Below, one piece after another: positions 1 to 5,029 of a stretch of 5,029 nucleotides of DNA. The stretch is from an uncultured Spirochaetia bacterium (lineage in GTDB: Bacteria > Spirochaetota > UBA4802 > JAGODF01), in NCBI GenBank assembly GCA_937967705.1, contig CALCJG010000059.1, forward strand, positions 1 through 5,029, in the 5' to 3' direction. Under the pieces are notes generated by a model, which saw only the letters and a program-made list of their open reading frames with translations, was not told the origin of the DNA and searched no databases. Position 1 is the first letter of the stretch. The number at the start of each line of letters is the position of its first letter. The translations under genes and the position numbers were made by a program.

Positions 1-858
1 GATAACTTTTTTACGGGTTCAAAAAACAATATTCTTCATTTATTGGATAATAACAATTTTGAGATCATCCGGCATGATATTGTTCACCCAATCTTTTTAG
101 AAGTAGACGAGATATTTAATATGGCATGCCCTGCCTCACCAGTTCACTATCAATATAATCCTGTTAAAACGATCAAAACTAATGTGATGGGTTCAATAAA
201 TATGCTGGGATTGGCAAAAAGGGTACATGCTAAAATATTGCAAGCATCAACAAGTGAAGTCTATGGGGATCCGGCTGTACATCCTCAAGATGAAAGCTAT
301 TGGGGCAATGTCAACCCGATTGGGATTAGATCCTGTTATGATGAAGGTAAAAGATGTGCTGAGACCCTTTTTTTTGATTATCATCGACAAAATTGTGTGA
401 ATATACGTGTTGTTCGTATTTTTAATACCTATGGGCCTCGTATGCATCCGAATGATGGACGCGTTGTTAGTAATTTTATTGTTCAGGCTTTAAAAAATGA
501 TGATATTACTATTTATGGAAAGGGATTACAAACAAGGTCTTTTTGTTATATAGATGATTTAATTAAAGGGATTATGCTTCTTATGGATGCACCAGACACA
601 GTAATTGGTCCTATTAACATTGGGAATCCCATGGAAAATACTATTGTCGAACTTGCACAGACAATTATCAATCTATCAAACTCAAAGTCAAAAATTATAT
701 ATAAACCATTACCTTCCGATGATCCTACAAGGAGAAAACCTGATATCCGCCAAGCGGAGGAAAAGCTTTCATGGAAACCTACCGTTCCTTTAGAGGAAGG
801 TTTAAAAAAGACATTAAATTACTTTGACCACCTTTTAAGAATTAAGAGTAATAATTGA
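1..858 (+). CDS. uxs: UDP-glucuronate decarboxylase (UDP-xylose synthase), 5'-truncated by window edge
   Basis: This is an extended short-chain dehydrogenase/reductase family enzyme. It converts UDP-glucuronate to UDP-xylose with bound NAD+ through a 4-keto intermediate, in the cytoplasm, for polysaccharide or glycan synthesis. The frame is open from base 1, giving 285 residues in the window. The first residues ([10 protein letters not shown]) match the conserved segment after the second Rossmann strand, so roughly 30-35 residues with the GxxGxxG motif are missing to the left. A TTG at 43 is internal, not the start. Visible hallmarks are [20 protein letters not shown] (catalytic Thr/Ser and Glu), [14 protein letters not shown] with the YxxxK pair, [30 protein letters not shown], and [10 protein letters not shown], which carries the conserved Arg. 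These separate it from dTDP-glucose dehydratases and UDP-glucose epimerases. It ends in TGA and converges with the rubrerythrin gene. It is visibly more A/T-rich than the - strand genes, so it may belong to a different functional block. Confidence 0.93.
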   Translation, partial: DNFFTGSKNNILHLLDNNNFEIIRHDIVHPIFLEVDEIFNMACPASPVHYQYNPVKTIKTNVMGSINMLGLAKRVHAKILQASTSEVYGDPAVHPQDESYWGNVNPIGIRSCYDEGKRCAETLFFDYHRQNCVNIRVVRIFNTYGPRMHPNDGRVVSNFIVQALKNDDITIYGKGLQTRSFCYIDDLIKGIMLLMDAPDTVIGPINIGNPMENTIVELAQTIINLSNSKSKIIYKPLPSDDPTRRKPDIRQAEEKLSWKPTVPLEEGLKKTLNYFDHLLRIKSNN

Positions 859-887
859 GTAATAGTAACCATTTTTCAACATATGGC

Positions 888-914
888 AGGGGGATGCAGA
901 CTAAGCATCCCCTT
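888..914. terminator. Hairpin between convergent genes, probable bidirectional terminator
   Basis: An 8-bp perfect GC-rich stem (GGGGATGC at 890-897, GCATCCCC at 905-912) closes a 7-base loop. It can be extended outward by a G-U and an A-U pair. It lies in the 65-base gap between the stop codons of the UDP-xylose synthase gene (+) and the rubrerythrin gene (-), where a shared terminator is expected. Neither side has a classical long T-run directly after the stem: the + side reads TTCCGCTTTCTC, and the - side continues CTGCC. It may therefore be a weak or non-canonical terminator, or a 3'-end stabilising hairpin. Confidence 0.7.
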
Positions 915-923
915 CCGCTTTCT

Positions 924-1499
924 CTACAAATGGTCACATAACAATTCAAAATAGGCTTTGGCATGCAGGCATGCGGGGCATTTTTCCGGTGCGGCATCGC
1001 CGTCGTAGATATATCCGCAGTTACGGCATTTCCATTTTACCTTCTGGTCTTTCTTGAAGACATTGTTCTCCTCGATGTTCTTCACCAGCATGCGATATCT
1101 GGCTTCATGATGCTCCTCCACGGCCGCTATGTTCCGGAAGAGGGCGGCAATTTCCGGGAAACCTTCTTCATCGGCAATTTTAGCAGCTTCAGGATAAAGC
1201 ACTGTATGCTCGTGCTTTTCCCCGTCGGCTGATGCTTTAAGGTTTTCCAGTGTGGTCCCTATGACCCCCGCAGAGTAGCTTGCCGTAATCTCAACATCCC
1301 CCCCCTCTAAAAAGGAGAAAAATCTTTTGGCATGCTCTTTCTCGTTTTCTGCCGTCTCCATAAAGATTGCGGATATCTGCTCGTAACCCTCCTTTTTCGC
1401 TTTGGATGCGAAATAGGTGTAGCGGTTTCTTGCCTGTGATTCTCCGGCAAAAGACGCCAGGAGGTTTTTTTCCGTTTTTGTTCCTTTGATACTTTTCAT
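924..1499 (-). CDS. rbr: Rubrerythrin (non-heme diiron peroxidase)
   Basis: A cytoplasmic NADH-linked peroxidase that reduces H2O2 to water, taking electrons through rubredoxin or a similar donor. It has 191 residues, the classical full length. Residues 1 to about 146 are the ferritin-like four-helix domain with diiron ligand positions E20, E53xxH56, E94, E97 and E128xxH131. Residues about 153-191 are a rubredoxin domain with both Cys pairs, C158xxC161 and C174xxC177, binding one Fe(SCys)4. An additional Cys at 188 near the C-terminus is outside the metal site. The start is the ATG at 1497-1499, with AGGAG at 1506-1510 six bases upstream. It lies 30 bases downstream of the ferritin stop, so it is the probable last gene of the operon, ahead of the hairpin at 888-914. 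An 8-base G run on the coding strand (1298-1305) encodes part of Glu-Gly-Gly. Confidence 0.97.
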   Translation of the reverse strand: MKSIKGTKTEKNLLASFAGESQARNRYTYFASKAKKEGYEQISAIFMETAENEKEHAKRFFSFLEGGDVEITASYSAGVIGTTLENLKASADGEKHEHTVLYPEAAKIADEEGFPEIAALFRNIAAVEEHHEARYRMLVKNIEENNVFKKDQKVKWKCRNCGYIYDGDAAPEKCPACLHAKAYFELLCDHL

Positions 1500-1529
1500 C
1501 CCGTACTCCTTATAAAATAGTATTAATTA

Positions 1530-2045
1530 TTATGTGGCCGTTACAGCAGGTGGAGTAAATACTCTTTGAGATAGCTCGCGGTCCATCATAAATATACCGT
1601 TCCCTGATCCTCCGATGAGTTTCAGCTGCCCCAATATCTCGCTTGCGTTTGCCTCCTCCTCCACCTGCTCGGTTACGAACCATTGCAGCATCGTGTTGGT
1701 CGCATGATCCCTTGCTCCGATGGCGAGGTCAACAAGATCATCGATCAGAGAGGTTACTTTCTGTTCATGCGTATAGACTGCAGTGAAGACATCCTCCGGC
1801 GATTTCCATTCCGTCGGAGGCTGATCTATCCCGTTCAAGACAATTCTGCCCCCACGTTCGACAAGAAAATCATAGAACTTCTTGGCATGGGTGAATTCTT
1901 CCATAGCCTGTATCTCCATCCAGTGGGCAAAGCCCGATAGATTTTGCGACTGGAAATATGCAGACATGGACATATAAAGATAGGCTGAATAGAGTTCTGC
2001 ATTAATTTGCCTATTGAGGGCATCCTGAATATTTTGTGCTATCAT
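1530..2045 (-). CDS. ftnA: Bacterial non-heme ferritin
   Basis: An iron-storage protein expected to form a 24-subunit cytoplasmic shell. It oxidises Fe(II) with O2 or H2O2 and stores ferric mineral, which limits Fenton chemistry. It has 171 residues, close to E. coli FtnA in length. Ferroxidase-centre residues follow E. coli FtnA numbering: E17, E50, H53, E94, Q127 and E130, with the nearby Y24. The third (C) iron-site residues E49, E126 and E129 are also present, so it looks catalytically complete. I see no Met at a bacterioferritin-type heme position that would argue for Bfr, but this was judged only by overall similarity. The start is the ATG at 2043-2045, with GAGGTG at 2051-2056 five bases upstream. 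It is only 15 bases after the desulfoferrodoxin stop, which strongly suggests co-transcription. The C-terminal tail after the last helix (FTPPAVTAT) is short and probably disordered. Confidence 0.97.
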   Translation of the reverse strand: MIAQNIQDALNRQINAELYSAYLYMSMSAYFQSQNLSGFAHWMEIQAMEEFTHAKKFYDFLVERGGRIVLNGIDQPPTEWKSPEDVFTAVYTHEQKVTSLIDDLVDLAIGARDHATNTMLQWFVTEQVEEEANASEILGQLKLIGGSGNGIFMMDRELSQRVFTPPAVTAT

Positions 2046-2060
2046 GATTTCACCTCGTTA

Positions 2061-2435
2061 TCAGGATTTCCAAAGGCCATGCAGGTTGCAGTATTCCCTG
2101 GCTGTTATACTGGTACCATCAATTTTGAAAAAGGCTTCCGGTTTTTCACCAGGTTTGAGAAACTGCCGATAAGATTTCCCGTCGACGATGATTTCAATCC
2201 ATTCGATATAATGCTTATCCTCCATGGGATGAGCTACGCTTCCGACAGCAACCTTAATGCCGTCAGCGGTTTTTTCGATGACGGGGACATGTTTTTCCTT
2301 GGCCGCGTCAACGGTGTTTTCGGTCATGAGCTTCATAGGCTGGCCGCAGCAGACAAGCTCACCGGCGCCGGTGTGAATAACTTCGACCATATTACCGCAA
2401 ATCTCACATTTGTAAATTTCCAGCTGTTTAGTCAT
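2061..2435 (-). CDS. dfx: Desulfoferrodoxin, class I (2Fe) superoxide reductase
   Basis: Reduces superoxide to H2O2 in the cytoplasm without producing O2, the anaerobe alternative to superoxide dismutase. With the ATG at 2433-2435 it has 124 residues. Residues 1 to about 37 form a desulforedoxin-like domain with C10xxC13 and the adjacent C29-C30 (Center I, FeCys4). Residues about 40-124 form the neelaredoxin/SOR domain. Center II ligands are H49, H69, H75, C116 and H119, with the conserved E47-K48 pair that assists catalysis. All are present. I chose this start over an in-frame ATG at 2448-2450 because GGAGG (2444-2448) lies eight bases before it and because [14 protein letters not shown] fits the family N-terminus. 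It starts 80 bases after cydB ends and is followed 15 bases later by ferritin. Its product, H2O2, is the substrate of the rubrerythrin encoded downstream. Confidence 0.96.
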   Translation of the reverse strand: MTKQLEIYKCEICGNMVEVIHTGAGELVCCGQPMKLMTENTVDAAKEKHVPVIEKTADGIKVAVGSVAHPMEDKHYIEWIEIIVDGKSYRQFLKPGEKPEAFFKIDGTSITAREYCNLHGLWKS

Positions 2436-2443
2436 TATGGTAT

Positions 2444-2448
2444 CCTCC
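2444..2448 (-). promoter_or_regulatory. Ribosome binding site that sets the dfx start
   Basis: On the - strand this reads GGAGG, followed by the eight bases ATACCATA and then the ATG at 2433-2435. The alternative upstream ATG at 2448-2450 overlaps this element and has only A-rich sequence before it, so initiation at 2435 is favoured. Confidence 0.75.
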
Positions 2449-2450
2449 AT

Positions 2451-2520
2451 TTGTTTTCTTTATTAGACTCAGGTGGGTCAATTTCTATATTATTAAAGGG
2501 AATGGATATTGATCATTATA
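2451..2520 (-). promoter_or_regulatory. Possible internal promoter/operator between cydB and dfx
   Basis: The cydB-dfx gap is the longest in the cluster (80 bases) and is A/T-rich. On the - strand a perfect TATAAT hexamer lies at 2520-2515, overlapping the cydB stop, and a TAATAT lies at 2492-2487. Neither has a convincing -35 hexamer at 16-18 bases. An imperfect 14-bp palindrome centred on TGATCA (2506-2519, one mismatched pair) resembles a dimeric-repressor site in symmetry, but it does not clearly match a Fur or PerR consensus. The region could let dfx-ftn-rbr be expressed separately from cydAB. This is suggestive only. Confidence 0.25.
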
Positions 2521-3508
2521 TTCTAACCTTTCCCTTGAATATTCGATAGACATAAATCGTATAGCCAATAACTATAGGCATGCCGATGAGTGCAATAATC
2601 AGCATGACATACAGAGTCAAAGGGCCTGATGAAGCATTGTGAATGGTTATATGCCCCGAACCAGATGATGATACAACGAGTCTGGGAAAGAGAGCTGAAC
2701 CGATTATTCCCCATAATCCCGCGAAACTGAGAGATGAGAGAATAAAGGTCAATCCATCCTTTTCCTTTTTAATCATTACGATATTCAGAATCGTGGATGT
2801 CAATACTAGAAAAATAAATATCCACAGGGCCCAGTGTGTAAATATTTCAGGTAATAATATGTAGGAGATGACTGTAATTATTATGAAGAGAAATAAGTAA
2901 ACCAGGATTAGCCTACTGGTCATAACACGGGCCCTCGCATTCAAATCACCCTCACTTTTCAATGCCGTGTAGGAACTCCCCTGAAGAAGCATGGCTACAA
3001 ATCCTAGTAAGCCTACGGCAAGGGGATAAGGACGAAGTAGGGTGAAAAAGTTTCCGTCAAAATCGAAATTCGAATTCAGCGGAATCCCATAAACGATATT
3101 TCCGATGGCTACGCCGAAAAGCAGCGAAGAAAGAAGGCTTCCGAGGGTAAAGGTCCAAAGCCAGAATGTTTTTCGGGAGTCATCATATTTCCAGAATTCT
3201 ATGGATACTGCCCGGAAAATGAGGGCAAATAGAACGAGCATCAGAGCCAGATAAAATCCGCTGAAAACGGTTGCATAGGCGAGGGGGAAGGCGGCGAAGA
3301 GGGCACCTCCGGCAGTTAGGAGCCATACTTCATTACCGTCCCATAGGGGGGATATGGATTGTATCATTACCTCCCGGTCCTCCTCCTTCTTGGCCAACAC
3401 CGGGAGAAGAGATCCCACACCGAGATCAAATCCATCCAGAATGGAATATCCGACAAAGAGTATACCGATTAAAATAAACCAGATCATCCTGAGTATTTCT
3501 ATATCCAT
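2516..3508 (-). CDS. cydB: Cytochrome bd quinol oxidase subunit II
   Basis: The integral membrane partner of CydA in the bd-type terminal oxidase, which reduces O2 to water using quinol. It has 330 residues, shorter than E. coli CydB (379) mainly in the loops, with about nine hydrophobic segments by eye. Family hallmarks are the N-terminal LDGFDLGVG (D25, D28), SPLWDGNEVWLLTAGGALFAAFP around residues 53-75, FSGFYLALMLVLFALIFR, and the C-terminal NASSGPLTLYVM. D57 corresponds to the E. coli CydB Asp58 implicated in proton transfer. The start is the ATG at 3506-3508, with GGAGG at 3517-3521 eight bases upstream. It begins 37 bases after the cydA stop, so the two are translated from one message. 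No small cydX-like reading frame follows in the 80-base gap before dfx. Confidence 0.97.
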   Translation of the reverse strand: MDIEILRMIWFILIGILFVGYSILDGFDLGVGSLLPVLAKKEEDREVMIQSISPLWDGNEVWLLTAGGALFAAFPLAYATVFSGFYLALMLVLFALIFRAVSIEFWKYDDSRKTFWLWTFTLGSLLSSLLFGVAIGNIVYGIPLNSNFDFDGNFFTLLRPYPLAVGLLGFVAMLLQGSSYTALKSEGDLNARARVMTSRLILVYLFLFIIITVISYILLPEIFTHWALWIFIFLVLTSTILNIVMIKKEKDGLTFILSSLSFAGLWGIIGSALFPRLVVSSSGSGHITIHNASSGPLTLYVMLIIALIGMPIVIGYTIYVYRIFKGKVRI

Positions 3509-3545
3509 ATTGAGAACCTCCCTGTTGAAGTATCATAGCTCTTCA

Positions 3546-4886
3546 TCAGTATCCCTCCTCTCCGATATTCTCAGGCCCCTTATCTAAAAACTTCAGAAAT
3601 ATCTTCATAAAGACTGCGAAAAGCAGGAGATAGATAAGGCAGAACAGGATAATGGTAGTAAGAATCTGCCAGGCGGGGACGACCACCGAAGAAGCCTCGG
3701 CTGTTTTGAGAATTTTATAGACAGACCAGGGCTGGCGACCGACCTCTGCGGCTATCCATCCCGATTCATTTGCAAGATGGGGCAGCGGGACCAGTAGAAT
3801 CAGTGACCAGAGAAACCACCGGGCTTCATAAATAGTTTTCTTCAGTAAAAGAAGAAGGGCAATACCCGCGACTCCGAAGAAAAAGAAGCCCAGACTGATC
3901 ATGATGTGGTAGGAGGCATAGGGGATAAGGACCGATGGGCGTTCATCGGGTTTAAATTCATTGAGACCTTGAACTTTTGCGTTAAAGTCCATAAATGCCA
4001 GAAAACTGAGCATTTTAGGAAGAGAGATCTCCAGGTAGGTCTTCTGCTGGCTTTCTACGGGTATGCCGAAAAGAGCAAGCGGTGCGCCTTCCTGAGTATT
4101 CCAGAGAGCCTCAAAGGCGGCCATTTTTTCCGGCTGTGTTTTGGCCACCTGAACGGAATGAGAGTGACCGGAACCCAGTTGCAAGGCAGCGGAAATTATG
4201 AACAGGGTGAGTGCAATTCTAAGTAGGGGGCCGGCGTAATTAACGAAACGTCCCTTAAGCAGATACCAGGCCGCAATCCCTGCTGCAAAGAGCGAACCGG
4301 TTATCCAGCCCGCCAGAACCACATGGATGTAGCGTATAACCGTGGATGGATTAAAAACGGCATCATAGAAACTGTTCATGATGACCTTAACTATTTTCCC
4401 ATCATGGATCACCTTGTCGAATCCCGAGGGGGTCTGCATCCAGGAGTTGGCGATGATGATCCAGAACCCGGAAAGATGAGCGCCGAAGAAAACGAGAAAG
4501 GATGAGAGCCAATAAACCTTCCTGGAAACCTTGTTGCGGGCAAAGAGGAGTACCCCTATAAAAACTGATTCGAGGAAAAAGGAGAATATTCCCTCTGCCG
4601 CAAGGGGAGCTCCGAAGATATCACCGACGAGGCGTGAATATCGTGACCAGTTGGTTCCAAAGGAAAATTCCAGAACGATTCCGGTGGCCGTACCCATGAC
4701 AAATACGAGTCCTAAAATCTTTACCAGCAAAGAGGATAGCTTCTGATATACATCGTCCTGCTTTTTAAGATTGATGGTTTCAAGAAGAAAAATAAGCAGC
4801 GTCAATCCGAATGTAAGCGGCGGAAAGATAAAATGGAAACCTGCAGTCAGGGCAAATTGCAAACGTGAAAGAAAAACAGCATCCAT
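3546..4886 (-). CDS. cydA: Cytochrome bd quinol oxidase subunit I, short Q-loop type
   Basis: The catalytic membrane subunit carrying hemes b558, b595 and d, which reduces O2 to water with electrons from quinol. It has 446 residues against 522 in E. coli, with about nine transmembrane segments by eye. Conserved positions are H18 and E381 (equivalents of E. coli H19 and E445, high-spin heme ligands), H188 and M329 (b558 ligands, E. coli H186 and M393), E98 and E106 (E. coli E99 and E107), and the GRQPW motif at 383-387. In the quinol-binding loop, K254 and E259 correspond to E. coli K252 and E257. The loop (about 237-324) lacks the long C-terminal insertion of E. coli. The N-terminal GFHFIFPPLTFG differs from the E. 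coli HFLFVPLTLG. The start is the ATG at 4884-4886, with AGGAGG at 4894-4899 seven bases upstream. It is the first gene of the - strand cluster. Confidence 0.97.
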   Translation of the reverse strand: MDAVFLSRLQFALTAGFHFIFPPLTFGLTLLIFLLETINLKKQDDVYQKLSSLLVKILGLVFVMGTATGIVLEFSFGTNWSRYSRLVGDIFGAPLAAEGIFSFFLESVFIGVLLFARNKVSRKVYWLSSFLVFFGAHLSGFWIIIANSWMQTPSGFDKVIHDGKIVKVIMNSFYDAVFNPSTVIRYIHVVLAGWITGSLFAAGIAAWYLLKGRFVNYAGPLLRIALTLFIISAALQLGSGHSHSVQVAKTQPEKMAAFEALWNTQEGAPLALFGIPVESQQKTYLEISLPKMLSFLAFMDFNAKVQGLNEFKPDERPSVLIPYASYHIMISLGFFFFGVAGIALLLLLKKTIYEARWFLWSLILLVPLPHLANESGWIAAEVGRQPWSVYKILKTAEASSVVVPAWQILTTIILFCLIYLLLFAVFMKIFLKFLDKGPENIGEEGY

Positions 4887-4927
4887 GAAGAAGCCTCCTG
4901 TTGGATAAATCTGCTCACAACGGCCTG

Positions 4928-4956
4928 AATATATCTATATTAGTTGGGATTCCTAA
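4928..4956 (-). promoter_or_regulatory. Candidate sigma70-type promoter for cydA
   Basis: On the - strand, TATATT (4933-4928) is separated by 17 bases from TTAGGA (4956-4951), about 42 bases upstream of the cydA ATG. The -10 is good (5 of 6 to TATAAT) but the -35 is poor (3 of 6 to TTGACA), as would fit an activator-dependent or redox-controlled promoter. The local A/T-richness makes chance matches likely. Confidence 0.35.
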
Positions 4957-4961
4957 AGTAT

Positions 4962-4998
4962 GATAAGCATTCCAAAGGATGTACTGGTAATGCCTATC
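4962..4998 (-). promoter_or_regulatory. Long inverted repeat / hairpin upstream of cydA
   Basis: On the - strand, GATAGGCATT (4998-4989) can pair with AATGCTTATC (4971-4962) over 10 positions including one G-U. After a single bulged A, CCA pairs with TGG to extend the stem to 13 pairs, around a 10-base loop. It sits just upstream of the candidate cydA promoter. It could be a dimeric-regulator operator, or the terminator of an unseen - strand gene to the right: one frame ends with TAA at 5010-5008, and the stem is followed by ATACTTTAGG, a poor T-tract. Confidence 0.4.
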
Positions 4999-5029
4999 TT
5001 TTGGGACTTAGTCGACTGGTTCGAACTGA

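Noticed and set aside
43..45. TTG as the start codon of the UDP-xylose synthase
   Set aside because: The frame is open to base 1 and the upstream residues [10 protein letters not shown] match the family, so the gene begins outside the window.
2448..2450. Upstream ATG as the dfx start (five extra residues MEDTI)
   Set aside because: It overlaps the GGAGG that is properly spaced from the ATG at 2433-2435, and it extends the protein beyond the usual family N-terminus.
2476..2481. TTGACC on the - strand as a -35 box for dfx
   Set aside because: There is no acceptable -10 hexamer 16-18 bases downstream. The nearest A/T hexamer (TAATAA) is only 10 bases away.
2436..2515. A cydX-like small gene after cydB
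   Set aside because: The 80-base gap holds no start codon with a ribosome site followed by a hydrophobic reading frame of suitable length.
2007..2549. A 180-residue open frame on the + strand opposite dfx and the start of ferritin
   Set aside because: It is antisense to two genes with full family motifs, has no recognisable domain and no good ribosome binding site, and its length follows from the codon pattern of the opposite strand.
3906..4226. A 106-residue + strand open frame inside cydA
   Set aside because: Antisense to a complete, well-conserved cydA. The protein is low in recognisable features and rich in residues expected from reversed membrane-protein codons.
5001..5029. tRNA-like GGTTCGAAC at the right edge
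   Set aside because: It resembles a T-loop, but the flanking bases cannot form a five-pair T-stem on either strand and no acceptor stem is visible.

Overview
The window looks like a piece of chromosome from a strictly or mainly anaerobic bacterium that must survive oxygen. A Desulfobacterota-type (delta-proteobacterial) sulfate reducer or relative is my best guess. The basis is gene content: a class I desulfoferrodoxin, a 191-residue rubrerythrin that matches the Desulfovibrio protein in length and cysteine positions, and a short-loop cytochrome bd oxidase. The taxonomic call is inference and needs a database search.

Layout. Bases 1-858 (+ strand) hold the 3' part of a UDP-glucuronate decarboxylase (UDP-xylose synthase) gene whose 5' end lies outside the window. 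Such genes usually sit in polysaccharide or nucleotide-sugar clusters, and this one is by eye more A/T-rich than what follows. Bases 859-923 are a short convergent intergenic region with a GC-rich hairpin that probably ends transcription from both sides. Everything from 924 to 4886 is on the - strand and is tightly packed, read in the order cydA, cydB, dfx, ftn, rbr. Gaps are 37, 80, 15 and 30 bases, and every gene has a good Shine-Dalgarno sequence. Bases 4887-5029 are upstream of cydA, with a possible promoter, a strong hairpin or inverted repeat, and two adjacent 8-bp palindromes at the window edge.

How the genes work together. CydAB reduces O2 to water at the membrane with quinol as electron donor. 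Desulfoferrodoxin reduces superoxide to peroxide. Rubrerythrin reduces peroxide to water. Ferritin oxidises and stores Fe(II), which would otherwise feed Fenton chemistry. Together they form a complete oxygen and reactive-oxygen defence cassette. All metal and heme ligand positions I could check are intact. The families are well known, so I do not see a wholly new system. The points worth a second look are the linkage of a membrane oxidase with the three cytoplasmic proteins and the unassigned regulatory DNA at the two - strand junctions (2436-2520 and 4900-5029).
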